The notes under the pieces: model-generated
Told to the model about the DNA's origin: nothing
The model's database searches: none
Seen by the model: the letters and a program-made list of their open reading frames with translations, nothing else
Source: Sphingobium sp. AS12
GTDB lineage: Bacteria; Pseudomonadota; Alphaproteobacteria; Sphingomonadales; Sphingomonadaceae
Direction: 5' to 3'
NCBI RefSeq assembly: GCF_019097845.1
Contig: NZ_JAHRGM010000028.1
Coordinates: 1 to 34,446, forward strand
Length of the DNA: 34,446 bases
Position numbers and translations under genes: made by a program
Part shown: positions 17,674 to 25,824 of the stretch, piece after piece
How positions within the stretch are numbered: position 1 is the stretch's first letter
How the letters are laid out: each line of letters begins with the position of its first letter

Positions 17674-18966
17674 ATGCCACACTATGATGGTCGCCCCCAT
17701 GTCCTCATTCTTGGCGGAAATTTTGCGGGGCTGGCCTGCGCGCAAAAAGTGCGACAATATTTGGGAGGCAAGGCGCGCATCACCGTAATCGATCGCAAAA
17801 GCTATCTGCTGTTCATTCCCAACATCCCGGCTGACGTGTTCGAAGATCGCAACCCAGCGCTGCACCAGCGGATGGATCTGGTGCCCATTCTGGCAAAGGA
17901 TGACATCGATTTTATCCATGGGGAAGTCACTGCTGTCGACATTGCAGCGCGCAATGTAACCTTCAGGCCCGCAGAACGGGGTGGCGCCGAAGATCATGTC
18001 GAACATTATGATTATGTCATCTTCGCACTGGGTGCCCGGCTTGCTTATGACCGGATCGAGGGTTTCGCCGAGCATGGCCACACTGTCAGCGACCTGTATC
18101 ACGGGGAAAAGCTGCGCCGCTATCTCAACACCCGCTACGCGGGCGGCCCGATCGCGATCGGATCGGCAAGGTTCCACCAAGGGGACGGAGCGGACGGTCT
18201 GGAACCCTATCCCGGCGGATCGATCCCGCGGGCGCTTGCCGCCTGTGAAGGGCCTCCCGTCGAGGTCATGATGTCGATGGCGACCTGGCTCAAGGATCGG
18301 AAACTTGGCGGCCCCGAAAACGTCACTGTCTTTACGCCAGCCCCCATGATCGCGGAAGACGCAGGCGAGGATGTCGTCAAACAACTCCTGACACTCGCGA
18401 CCAAGATGGGCTTCAACTACTGGAACAACACGCAGGACATCACGCGACTGACGGCCGACGCCATCGAGTTTGCCGATGGCCGCACCCTGCCGGCAGAGGT
18501 GAAGATCATTTTCCCCGACTGGGTGCCGCACGACTTTGTCAAAGGCCTGCCTGTCAGCGATTCCGAAGGGTTCATCAAAACCGACCTGCTGATGCGCAAC
18601 CCTGACCACCCCGAAGTGTTCGCCTGTGGCGATTGCGCCGCTGTTACGGTGCCCAAATTGGGCGCCATCGGACATCAGCAATCAGACATCATCGGGCTTC
18701 AACTTGGCAAGATTTTCGGCGCCGTGGAGGCGGAAAAGGCTGATGTTCCGCTGAAGCCTGAGGTGCTGTGCATCGGCGATATGGGCGATGGGAAGGCGTT
18801 CTGGATACATTCCAACAGCTGGTTCGGCGGTGACCGCCAAATACTGAAGATGGGGCGCGTGCCCTATTTCCTGAAAATGCGATATCGCGACATGTTCTTT
18901 GCCGCAGATGGCAAAGTGCCCGCATGGGGACTGGATGCCGCAGCGCTGATCGCGGAAGGGCATTGA
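17674..18966 (+). CDS. SQR/NDH-2-like FAD-dependent oxidoreductase
   Basis: A 430-residue two-dinucleotide-fold flavoprotein. The FAD site is a variant (VLILGGNFAGLACA rather than GxGxxG); the second signature is DYVIFALGAR and the late FAD motif is PEVFACGDCAAVTVPKLG. The family takes electrons from sulfide, NADH or a similar donor and passes them to quinone, usually at the inner membrane face. Cysteines in CGDCAA, AACEGPP and VLCIGD could support sulfide chemistry, but I cannot align them securely to the catalytic set of known sulfide:quinone reductases. ATG at 17674 has AAGGAG eight bases ahead; the longer open frame upstream is not supported. Followed after six bases by the SoxB-like gene. 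Confidence 0.8.
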   Translation: MPHYDGRPHVLILGGNFAGLACAQKVRQYLGGKARITVIDRKSYLLFIPNIPADVFEDRNPALHQRMDLVPILAKDDIDFIHGEVTAVDIAARNVTFRPAERGGAEDHVEHYDYVIFALGARLAYDRIEGFAEHGHTVSDLYHGEKLRRYLNTRYAGGPIAIGSARFHQGDGADGLEPYPGGSIPRALAACEGPPVEVMMSMATWLKDRKLGGPENVTVFTPAPMIAEDAGEDVVKQLLTLATKMGFNYWNNTQDITRLTADAIEFADGRTLPAEVKIIFPDWVPHDFVKGLPVSDSEGFIKTDLLMRNPDHPEVFACGDCAAVTVPKLGAIGHQQSDIIGLQLGKIFGAVEAEKADVPLKPEVLCIGDMGDGKAFWIHSNSWFGGDRQILKMGRVPYFLKMRYRDMFFAADGKVPAWGLDAAALIAEGH

Positions 18967-18972
18967 GCCGCC

Positions 18973-20412
18973 ATGACAAACCTGACCATTCTGCAACTCA
19001 ATGATCTGCACGGCTATGTGGAGCCCCATTCCGAACTGCGGCGCGATGCGCATGGCGATTTCCAGTTCGCGCAGATGGGTGGACTGGCGCGAATCAAGAC
19101 TCTGTTCGATCAGGCACGGCAGGAAAATCCCGGTGGAGTGATCGCGCTGGATAATGGCGACACGTTCCACGGCACGCATTTCGCCGTGCAGGATCGGGCA
19201 CGGGCGATGGTGCCACTGATCAACGCGCTGGGCTTCGACGCGATGACGCTACACTGGGAGTTTGCCTACGGCCCGGAACGTGTGGCTGAGATATCGAGCG
19301 AGCTGGCCCACCCTATGCTCGCTGCAAATATCTTCTGCGAAGACAGTAGCGAATTGTTTATGCCGCCCTCGACCATCATCGAACGCAACGGGGTGCGGGT
19401 AGGCATTGTCGGCCTCGCCTGCCCGATTGTGGACAAGACGATGCCGCCATCTTTCAGCAAGGGGCTTCGCTTTGTCACGGGCAATGCCGAACTGCCCGGA
19501 CATATTGAACGGCTGCGGCAGGATGCCGATCTGATTGTGGTCCTGTCCCACCTCGGTTTTCCGCAGGATGTGCAACTGGCCAAGGACGTGGCCGGAATCG
19601 ACGTGATCGTAAGCGGTCACACCCATAACCGCATGGAAAACGCCGTCGTCGTCAATGGGGCGATCATTTTCCAGTCTGGCTGTCATGGTTCCTATGTCGG
19701 GCGGCTCGATCTGGATGTTTCGGAAAATCGTATTCAGGGCTGGCGCCATCGCCTGATACCTGTCGATGATAGCGTCGCGAGCGATCCGGGCCTGGCGGAT
19801 GCTGTCGCCGCGGCTCTCGCAAGCGAAAGGCAGTCGATGAGCGAGGTCGTCGGGCACACGGACGTCGCCCTGCATCGGTATGCGATGCTCAACAGCCCGA
19901 TGGACGACCTGTTGCTCGAAGCCGTTGCCGAGGCAGCGGGAACGCCGATCGCCTTTTCCAATGGCTGGCGTTACGGCGCACCGATCGCGCCTGGACCGAT
20001 CACGATGAACGACCTTTGGAACATGGTGCCGGTGGACCCACCTGTTTCGGTTGTGGACGTTACCGGCTGGGAAATCCGCGAGATGCTGGAGGAAAATCTC
20101 GAGCGAACCTTTGCGTCGGATCCGTATGAGCAGATGGGCGGCTATATCAAAAGGATGCGCGGCGTGCGGCTCGTCTTCAAGGCGGAGAATGATAAAGGCC
20201 GCCGTATTGACCGACTATATATCGACGGCGCTCAGATTGAGGAATCTGCTCGCTACACCGCCGCTTTCATTACTGCCCAAGGTGTTCCAGCGAAATTCGG
20301 CGCCAATCGGCGCAAACTGCCTATCTCGGCGATTGAAGCTCTGCGTCGAAGGCTTGCGAGACCATGGGTTGGGGCGGAAGACGCAGAAAGCTCAAGCACT
20401 GAACTCATATAA
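18973..20412 (+). CDS. SoxB-like / 5'-nucleotidase-family metallophosphoesterase
   Basis: A 479-residue protein with a two-metal calcineurin-like domain (1-270) and a C-terminal 5'-nucleotidase domain. Metal ligands are visible in LQLNDLHG (Asp, His), DNGDTFHG, VLSHLGF and SGHTHNRM. The usual GNHEF block reads LHWEFAYG, a change I associate with SoxB thiosulfohydrolases, which have HWEFTYG there. No signal peptide or Tat motif is present, unlike standard SoxB, so it is probably cytoplasmic. Candidate reactions are hydrolysis of a sulfonate-like S-S bond or of a nucleotide. It starts seven bases after the flavoprotein and is likely co-transcribed with it. Confidence 0.8.
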   Translation: MTNLTILQLNDLHGYVEPHSELRRDAHGDFQFAQMGGLARIKTLFDQARQENPGGVIALDNGDTFHGTHFAVQDRARAMVPLINALGFDAMTLHWEFAYGPERVAEISSELAHPMLAANIFCEDSSELFMPPSTIIERNGVRVGIVGLACPIVDKTMPPSFSKGLRFVTGNAELPGHIERLRQDADLIVVLSHLGFPQDVQLAKDVAGIDVIVSGHTHNRMENAVVVNGAIIFQSGCHGSYVGRLDLDVSENRIQGWRHRLIPVDDSVASDPGLADAVAAALASERQSMSEVVGHTDVALHRYAMLNSPMDDLLLEAVAEAAGTPIAFSNGWRYGAPIAPGPITMNDLWNMVPVDPPVSVVDVTGWEIREMLEENLERTFASDPYEQMGGYIKRMRGVRLVFKAENDKGRRIDRLYIDGAQIEESARYTAAFITAQGVPAKFGANRRKLPISAIEALRRRLARPWVGAEDAESSSTELI

Positions 20413-20516
20413 TTGCAAATATTCATATACACGATCACAGAAAGTCACATATTATGTTGGTTGCTTTCGGTATCCTGGGGTAGGTCTCTCTCATCGCAAC
20501 CCCGAAAGGACCCGAC
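20413..20516 (+). promoter_or_regulatory. Promoter region of the first peroxiredoxin with an operator half-site
   Basis: A clearly AT-rich patch (20413-20455) in a GC-rich neighbourhood. TATTAT at 20450-20455 could be a -10 element. TACACGATC at 20428-20436 matches eight of nine positions of the proposed ArsR half-site (TACACGATT), but the expected second half five bases on is not conserved. AAAGGA lies ahead of the ATG at 20517. Confidence 0.45.
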
Positions 20517-21146
20517 ATGAGCCTGCACATTGGCGACATCGCACCCGATTTCACCGTCGATACCCAGAACGGCCCCATCAGCCTGCACGAATGGTCCGGG
20601 GACTCCTGGGTCTTCTTCTTCAGCCATCCTGCCGATTTCACGCCGGTCTGCACGACCGAAATGGGCCGCACAGCCCAGCTTGCCGATCAGTTCGAGGCCC
20701 GCAACGTCAAACCGCTCGGCCTGTCGACCGACACTGCCGACGAGCACCGCAAATGGATCGAGGATGTCAACGACACCCAGAACACCAACCTGACCTTTCC
20801 CATCGTCGCTGACGCGGATCTGTCGATCGCCAAGATGTATGACATGATCCACCCCGATCAGAGCGCGACCGCAGCGGTGCGATCGGTCTTCATCATCGAT
20901 CCAAAAAAGAAGATCCGGCTGACAATGACCTACCCGATGAGCGTGGGACGCAACTTCGATGAGATATTGCGGGTGATCGATGCGCTTCAACTCGGTGACG
21001 CAAAGCGAATCGCGACTCCGGCAGACTGGCAGAAGGGTAAGGAAGTGATCATTCCTCCCTCGATCAAGGATGACGAGGCACGCGCCCTCTTCCCCCAGGG
21101 CTGGACCGAGCATCGCCCATATCTGCGCACCGTTTTGGTGGACTGA
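20517..21146 (+). CDS. 1-Cys peroxiredoxin (Prx6-like)
   Basis: A 209-residue peroxiredoxin. The peroxidatic cysteine is Cys45 in HPADFTPVCTTE and it is the only cysteine, so this is a 1-Cys enzyme needing an external thiol for recycling. The downstream TYPMSVGRN segment and the long C-terminal extension (to LRTVLVD) fit the Prx6 group. It reduces peroxides, and relatives may also deal with persulfides. Probably monocistronic, ending at a strong hairpin. It stands between the SoxB-like gene and the ArsR/second peroxiredoxin unit. Confidence 0.93.
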   Translation: MSLHIGDIAPDFTVDTQNGPISLHEWSGDSWVFFFSHPADFTPVCTTEMGRTAQLADQFEARNVKPLGLSTDTADEHRKWIEDVNDTQNTNLTFPIVADADLSIAKMYDMIHPDQSATAAVRSVFIIDPKKKIRLTMTYPMSVGRNFDEILRVIDALQLGDAKRIATPADWQKGKEVIIPPSIKDDEARALFPQGWTEHRPYLRTVLVD

Positions 21147-21152
21147 GAGTTT

Positions 21153-21184
21153 GATGCTGCGAGGCTTTCGAGCCTCGCGGCATC
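21153..21184. terminator. Bidirectional hairpin terminator between peroxiredoxin and arsR
   Basis: GATGC, one mismatch, GCGAGGCT, a TTCG tetraloop, AGCCTCGC, one mismatch, GCATC: a 13-base-pair stem, followed by ATTT on the plus strand. It sits seven bases after the peroxiredoxin stop and touches the stop codon of the convergent arsR-type gene, so it may end transcription from both sides. Confidence 0.7.
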
Positions 21185-21563
21185 ATTTACGTGGCGTGAT
21201 CCGGGCGAACATGGCCGCGCCACCGCCGGCCTGCAGTCGGGCCGCGACCGCGTCTGCACGGGATATCGCTACCGTCCCTGCATAGGCATCAAACAAGGCG
21301 CTGACTTCAGCGATACGGGCCTGGTTGATGCGATAGAAAACCAGCTTTGCCTCGCGGCGCGTCTGCACAAGGTCGGCCTTCCGCAACACCCCGAGCTGCT
21401 GGCTGAGGCCGGGCTGCACCACATTGGCTAATTGCTCGATCTCGCCGACCGAGCGCTCGCCATCTATAAGCGTGCGCAGCAGGGAGAGGCGTACCGGATG
21501 TGCAAGCGCCCGAAGCAAATCCGCCGCGGCATCAAGATCGACCGTCGCAATATCCGCCATCAT
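21183..21563 (-). CDS. ArsR-family repressor without cysteines (BigR/SqrR-like context)
   Basis: A 126-residue winged-helix repressor. The core HPVRLSLLRTLIDGERSVGEIEQLA, the recognition region QPGLSQQLGVLRKADL and the wing RREAKLVFYRI are typical of the ArsR group closest to BigR/SqrR persulfide sensors. Those sensors use two cysteines that form a disulfide or polysulfide bridge; this protein has none. It overlaps the second peroxiredoxin stop by ATGA and is translated from the same mRNA. The divergent operon encodes persulfide oxidation. Its target is probably the 9-5-9 palindrome at 22265, which also stands near its own promoter. The inducing signal is unclear given the missing cysteines. 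Confidence 0.9.
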   Translation of the reverse strand: MMADIATVDLDAAADLLRALAHPVRLSLLRTLIDGERSVGEIEQLANVVQPGLSQQLGVLRKADLVQTRREAKLVFYRINQARIAEVSALFDAYAGTVAISRADAVAARLQAGGGAAMFARITPRK

Positions 21564-22237
21564 GCCTGATCCTTGATGGGCGTGTAGAACCAGTCGGTGC
21601 CAGCGGGCGCGGCCAGCACATCGGCGACATCATGGCTTGGGACCGCGAGCAGATCACTGCCTGGCATCCAACCTTCCGGCGCCAGAGCCGATCCATCATG
21701 GACACGCTGAAGCGCGGCGACGAGGCGCAGCATCTCCTCCACGGAGCGCCCGACGCTGGCCGGATAGCAGGTCGAGGCCCGCAATATCCCGTCCGGATCG
21801 AGGAAATAGGTCGTCCGCACCGCGCTGGCATCCATCGCGTTTGGGCCGACCATGCCATAGGCGCGCGCGATCTCCAGCGTCGGATCTTCGATGATCGGGA
21901 AGTCCACGACGACATCGAACCGATCGCGGATCGCGCGGATCCAGGCGAGGTGGGAAAACAGGCTGTCGACCGACAGTGCCATCAGTTCGCATCCCAGCGT
22001 CGCAAACCGGTCACGCGCGCGCGCGATCGACACAAACTCGCTGGTGCAGACCGGCGTGAAATCCGCCGGATGCGAAAAGAGCGCAAGCCATCGTCCTCGG
22101 AAATCCGAAAGTGACACCGGGCCACGGGTCGAGCGGGCGGTGAAATCCGGCGCTTCCTCGCCAAGGCGCAACGCGGAACAGGAGGGGAGTTCAGGTGCCA
22201 AATCGAACCTTTCATTCATGCTGATCGACATTGTCAT
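21560..22237 (-). CDS. Second peroxiredoxin (AhpC/Prx6-like), coupled to arsR
   Basis: About 225 residues. The peroxidatic cysteine is in HPADFTPVCTSEF and the STCYPASVGR block is characteristic of this group. Other cysteines (LPSCSAL, LGCELMA, STCYP) leave open a 2-Cys or persulfide-handling mechanism. ATG at 22237 is chosen for a GAG a few bases ahead; ATG at 22231 or 22219 and TTG at 22258 are alternatives. First gene of a two-gene unit with the ArsR repressor, transcribed divergently from the MBL-SQR-cytochrome bd operon. Confidence 0.87.
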   Translation of the reverse strand: MTMSISMNERFDLAPELPSCSALRLGEEAPDFTARSTRGPVSLSDFRGRWLALFSHPADFTPVCTSEFVSIARARDRFATLGCELMALSVDSLFSHLAWIRAIRDRFDVVVDFPIIEDPTLEIARAYGMVGPNAMDASAVRTTYFLDPDGILRASTCYPASVGRSVEEMLRLVAALQRVHDGSALAPEGWMPGSDLLAVPSHDVADVLAAPAGTDWFYTPIKDQA

Positions 22238-22264
22238 CAATCTCGTCGGTTGACGCAACCATAA

Positions 22265-22287
22265 TACTCGATTATTTGAATCGTGTA
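22265..22287. promoter_or_regulatory. 9-5-9 palindrome, candidate ArsR operator
   Basis: TACTCGATT, ATTTG, AATCGTGTA: the halves are complementary at eight of nine positions. TTGACG at 22250-22255 with TATTTG 17 bases later could be a promoter whose -10 lies inside the palindrome, so a bound repressor would block it. The site is 24 bases ahead of the MBL gene and about 28 bases from the divergent peroxiredoxin-arsR start. A closely similar site occurs at 32246. Confidence 0.65.
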
Positions 22288-22311
22288 AGTGAGAAAGTTT
22301 GGAGAGTCGAG

Positions 22312-23244
22312 ATGGACCAACCTGATGAGCCGCTCATGCTCGCAACGCAGATTGTAACGGACACCCGCGCCGGCAAAGTACCTGTGCCGGTTGTGCGCTC
22401 GTTCTTTGACGAGCCGACATTCACCGCAAGCTATGTGGTGCATGATCCGGTGACTCGCGCCGCAGCGATTATCGACAGCGTGCTCGATTTTGATTCTGCA
22501 TCAGGCCGCACCGAGCACGGCTCTGCGCAGGCTATCATCGACTATGTCCAGGCCGAAGGACTGAAAGTCGAATGGCTGCTGGAAACGCATGCTCATGCAG
22601 ATCATCTGTCTGCCGCGCCGTTCCTTCAGGAAAAGCTCGGCGGCAAGCTCGCGATCGGTCGCGCGATCACGACAGTCCAGAGCGTGTTCGGCAAGATCTT
22701 CAATGAGGGCACGCAGTTTGAGCGTGACGGGTCGCAGTTCGACCATCTGTTCGATGACGGCGACAGGTTCGCGATCGGTTCGATTTCTGCGGTCGCGTTG
22801 CACGTGCCGGGGCATACGCCCGCCGACCTGGCCTACGTGATCGGCGACGCAGTGTTCACCGGCGATACGCTGTTCATGCCGGACTATGGCACCGCCCGTG
22901 CGGATTTCCCCGGCGGCGATGCGCGAATGCTCTATCGCTCTATCCGCCGCCTGATGGATTTGCCCCGTGAGACGCGCACTTTCCTTTGCCATGATTACAA
23001 AGCGCCGGGCCGCGACGACTTTGTGTGGGAAACCACCATCGGCCAGGAACGCGATTCCAATGTCCATGTCCATGAAGGTGTGGGCGAGGACGAATTTGTC
23101 GAGATGCGCACGCGGCGTGACGCGACGCTTGGGATGCCGCGGCTCATCCTCCCCTCGATCCAGGTGAACATGCGCGGCGGGCATCTGCCTGAGCCGGAGG
23201 AGAATGGCACGCGCTACCTCAAGCTTCCGCTGGACGTGCTGTGA
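22312..23244 (+). CDS. Blh/ETHE1-like MBL-fold persulfide dioxygenase
   Basis: A 310-residue metallo-beta-lactamase-fold protein with the complete metal set: ETHAHADHLSAAP, VPGHTPADL, GDTLFMPDYGTARADFPGG and FLCHDYKAPG. The DYGTARADFPGG block is typical of ETHE1/Blh persulfide dioxygenases, which oxidise glutathione persulfide to sulfite using mononuclear iron. An extra 30-residue N-terminal segment precedes the domain. ATG at 22312 is preferred, with GGAGAG ahead; the frame upstream lies over the operator. First gene of the nine-gene sulfide/cytochrome bd operon. The stop overlaps the next ATG. Confidence 0.9.
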   Translation: MDQPDEPLMLATQIVTDTRAGKVPVPVVRSFFDEPTFTASYVVHDPVTRAAAIIDSVLDFDSASGRTEHGSAQAIIDYVQAEGLKVEWLLETHAHADHLSAAPFLQEKLGGKLAIGRAITTVQSVFGKIFNEGTQFERDGSQFDHLFDDGDRFAIGSISAVALHVPGHTPADLAYVIGDAVFTGDTLFMPDYGTARADFPGGDARMLYRSIRRLMDLPRETRTFLCHDYKAPGRDDFVWETTIGQERDSNVHVHEGVGEDEFVEMRTRRDATLGMPRLILPSIQVNMRGGHLPEPEENGTRYLKLPLDVL

Positions 23245-23675
23245 TGCCTGATTATGCAATGCCGGGGCAGGGGCTGATCGGTGGCCTGATGATCGGCGTG
23301 GCGGCTGCCATCATGCTGCTGGGCGCGGGCCGCATCGCCGGCGTCAGCGGCATGGCGGCGCGGGCGATCGGGCTGGGCGGCGGCGCACCGCGCACGCTCG
23401 CGCTGACATTCATTATCGGCCTGCCTCTCGGCGCGGCACTTGTCGCATGGGCGGCGGGACCGATCCTGTCACGCTTCCCCATGAGCATGGCAACGCTCGC
23501 GGTCGCAGGGCTCGTCGTCGGCATTGGCACGCGGCTCGGGTCGGGCTGCACGTCCGGTCACGGCGTATGCGGCATGTCGCGCCTGTCGAAGCGATCCATC
23601 GTTGCGACGTTCACCTTCATGGCGACGGGCTTTGTGACTGTGGCAATCGTCAATGCTGTTGGGGGTGGCTGGTGA
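23244..23675 (+). CDS. YeeE/YedE-family half transporter, first subunit
   Basis: A 143-residue membrane protein with about four helices and the signature GSGCTSGHGVCGMSR. In TsuA-type YeeE/YedE proteins this region holds the cysteines that relay thiosulfate across the membrane. Only the N-terminal half of the usual fused protein is present; the other half is the next gene. GTG at 23241 is an alternative start, but ATG at 23244 overlaps the MBL stop. Expected role: import of thiosulfate or another sulfur compound, to be oxidised by the neighbouring enzymes. Confidence 0.88.
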   Translation: MPDYAMPGQGLIGGLMIGVAAAIMLLGAGRIAGVSGMAARAIGLGGGAPRTLALTFIIGLPLGAALVAWAAGPILSRFPMSMATLAVAGLVVGIGTRLGSGCTSGHGVCGMSRLSKRSIVATFTFMATGFVTVAIVNAVGGGW

Positions 23676-24112
23676 TGCGCGGCGTGATCGGTCTTGCCTC
23701 CGGCCTGTTGTTCGGCGCGGGGCTCGCCGTGTCGGGCATGCTGGATCCCGTGCGGGTCCGCAGCTTCCTCGACCTGTTTGGTGCCTGGGATCCCACCCTT
23801 GCCTTCGTCATGGGCGGCGCGATGATCCCGATGGCAATCGCCTGGCTGATCCAACGGCGGATGGCGGCGCCTGTTGCCGATGCCCACTTTCACCTGCCCG
23901 ACACCGATCCAATCACGCCGCGCCTGGTCGGCGGCTCTGCCTTGTTCGGCATCGGCTGGGGGCTCGGCGGCCTTTGCCCAGGCCCGGCGCTGGCCGCATT
24001 TGCCATCAACCCTCCGGCAGCCGCCATTTTTACTGCTGCGATGGCGGTCGGCTTCGCGATCGTCTGGGCGCTTGATCGCCCGTCGGGACCACGAACGCCG
24101 GTCCACGCCTGA
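23675..24112 (+). CDS. YeeE/YedE-family half transporter, second subunit
   Basis: A 145-residue membrane protein with about four helices and the second-half motif GLGGLCPGPALAAF. The ATG shares one base with the previous stop (TGATG), so the two halves are made together and probably assemble. It starts GVIGLASGLLFGAGLAVSGM and has a soluble loop around DAHFHLPDTDPITPR. The substrate is not shown by sequence; the operon suggests thiosulfate, polysulfide or sulfide. Confidence 0.88.
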   Translation: MRGVIGLASGLLFGAGLAVSGMLDPVRVRSFLDLFGAWDPTLAFVMGGAMIPMAIAWLIQRRMAAPVADAHFHLPDTDPITPRLVGGSALFGIGWGLGGLCPGPALAAFAINPPAAAIFTAAMAVGFAIVWALDRPSGPRTPVHA

Positions 24113-24133
24113 ACTTAAAAAAGGAGAGGTTCA

Positions 24134-25819
24134 ATGAATCCCCATAAGCTCGACGAAAAGCTGCTCGTTTGTGGCCAGATTACCCCGGAAGACATTGACC
24201 AGGCCGCATCTGCTGGCGTCCGTCTGATCATCAACAACCGGCCTGATGGCGAAGAGCCCGGCCAACCTCTCTCAGCCGACCTGAAGGCAAAGGCTGACGC
24301 GCTCGACATTGCCTATCGTTATATTCCCATCAGCGGTGGCAATTTCGACGAGGCATCGGTTATGGCCTTTGGCGATGCGCTGGCATCTGCCGATGGCCCC
24401 ACTCTCGCTTTCTGCCGGACAGGCACCCGCGCCACGACGCTCTGGGCATTGTCCCAGGCTGGATCGCGCCCGACCGCAGCCATCCTGAGCGCGGCAAATG
24501 CGGCGGGCTATGACCTGTCGCAATTGCGCGGCCGGATCGAGACCGCATCGACCAGCAGCCCGGATGGCCCCGCGGCCGATCGCCCCGCCGCGCGCTATGA
24601 CGTTGTAATTGTCGGCGGCGGTGCAGGCGGAATCGCGACGGCGACATCGATCCTTAAGCGGGATCCCAAGCTTTCGGTGGCGATCATCGAACCGCGTACC
24701 GAACATTATTACCAGCCCGGCTGGACGATGGTCGGTGCAGGTGTTTTCGAACCGAAATCAACCTGCCATTCGATGGCGTCGGTGATGCCCAAGGGTGTCA
24801 CATGGCTCAGGGAAGCTGCTCAAAGCTTTCAACCCGAACAGAATCAGGTGACGACAGCCAATGGCAGCGTGATCGGCTATCGCGCGCTGGTCGTTGCGCC
24901 GGGCAATATGCTGGACTGGGATGCGATCGACGGGCTGGCGGCAACGCTGGGCCAGAATGGCGTGACGTCCAACTATCGTTACGACACGGCGCCCTACACC
25001 TGGGAACTGGTCCGCAATTTGCGCGAAGGCGTGGCGCTGTTCACGCAGCCGCCGATGCCCATCAAATGCGCTGGCGCACCGCAGAAGGCGATGTACCTGT
25101 CGTGCGACAACTGGCTTGAACGCGGTGTCCTGAACAACATCGATGTTGCCTTCCACAACGCGGGCGGCGTGCTGTTCGGCGTGAAGGACTATGTCCCCGC
25201 GCTGATGGGCTATGTCGAGCGGTACGGCATCGACCTTAATTTCGAATCTACCCTGATTGCGGTCGACGGCGCGGCGAAAACAGCGACCTTCCGCGAAAAG
25301 ACGGGCGAAGTAACGCGCGCGTTCGACATGATGCATGTAACCCCGCCGCAGATCGCGCCGCGCTTCGTTGCGGACAGTCTGCTGGCGGACAAGGCAGGCT
25401 ATGTCGAGGTCGATCAGGTGACGATGCAGCACGTCCGCTATCCCAATATCTTCGGCCTTGGCGATGGTGGCTCCACACCCAATGCCAAGACCGCCGCCGC
25501 GGCGCGCAAACAGGCGCCGATCGTGGCGGTCAATCTGCTCGCAATTCTGAAGGGTGGCGAGCCGGTTGCCGGCTATGACGGCTATGGCTCATGCCCACTC
25601 ACTGTGGAGAAGGGTAAGATCGTCCTCGCCGAGTTCGGCTATGGTGGCAAGCTCATGCCCAGCTTCCCAAAATGGCTGATCGATGGAACGCAGCCGGCCA
25701 GGTTGTCGTGGCTGCTCAAGTCGGAGGCGCTGCCTTGGATTTATTGGAACGGCATGCTCAAGGGGCATGAGTGGCTTGTCAAGCCGCAACCGATCGAACG
25801 CGTGCGTCAGGCGGCGTGA
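24134..25819 (+). CDS. DUF442 (PTP-like) - sulfide:quinone oxidoreductase fusion
   Basis: A 561-residue two-domain protein. Residues 1-135 are a DUF442/TIGR01244 sulfur-transferase domain with active loop AFCRTGTRATT (Cys94, Arg99). Residues 153-561 are a type II sulfide:quinone oxidoreductase: FAD fold YDVVIVGGGAGGIATA, the HYYQPGWTMVGAG motif, Cys312 in PIKCAGAPQKAMYL, and late motif FGLGDGGSTPNAKTAAA. In the human-type enzyme a second redox cysteine stands in that late motif (GDC); here it is Gly445. Cys324 nearby might replace it. The product persulfide on SQR could pass to the DUF442 cysteine and on to the MBL dioxygenase. A strong ribosome site AAGGAGAGG precedes the ATG. Confidence 0.9.
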   Translation: MNPHKLDEKLLVCGQITPEDIDQAASAGVRLIINNRPDGEEPGQPLSADLKAKADALDIAYRYIPISGGNFDEASVMAFGDALASADGPTLAFCRTGTRATTLWALSQAGSRPTAAILSAANAAGYDLSQLRGRIETASTSSPDGPAADRPAARYDVVIVGGGAGGIATATSILKRDPKLSVAIIEPRTEHYYQPGWTMVGAGVFEPKSTCHSMASVMPKGVTWLREAAQSFQPEQNQVTTANGSVIGYRALVVAPGNMLDWDAIDGLAATLGQNGVTSNYRYDTAPYTWELVRNLREGVALFTQPPMPIKCAGAPQKAMYLSCDNWLERGVLNNIDVAFHNAGGVLFGVKDYVPALMGYVERYGIDLNFESTLIAVDGAAKTATFREKTGEVTRAFDMMHVTPPQIAPRFVADSLLADKAGYVEVDQVTMQHVRYPNIFGLGDGGSTPNAKTAAAARKQAPIVAVNLLAILKGGEPVAGYDGYGSCPLTVEKGKIVLAEFGYGGKLMPSFPKWLIDGTQPARLSWLLKSEALPWIYWNGMLKGHEWLVKPQPIERVRQAA

Positions 25820-25824
25820 TCACC

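Noticed and set aside
20437..20450. Second half of an ArsR operator before the first peroxiredoxin
   Set aside because: Only two of nine positions match the expected half-site, so only a half-site is claimed.
24650..24660. CTTAAG inside the DUF442-SQR gene
   Set aside because: A single hexamer in coding sequence without a partner at the right spacing.
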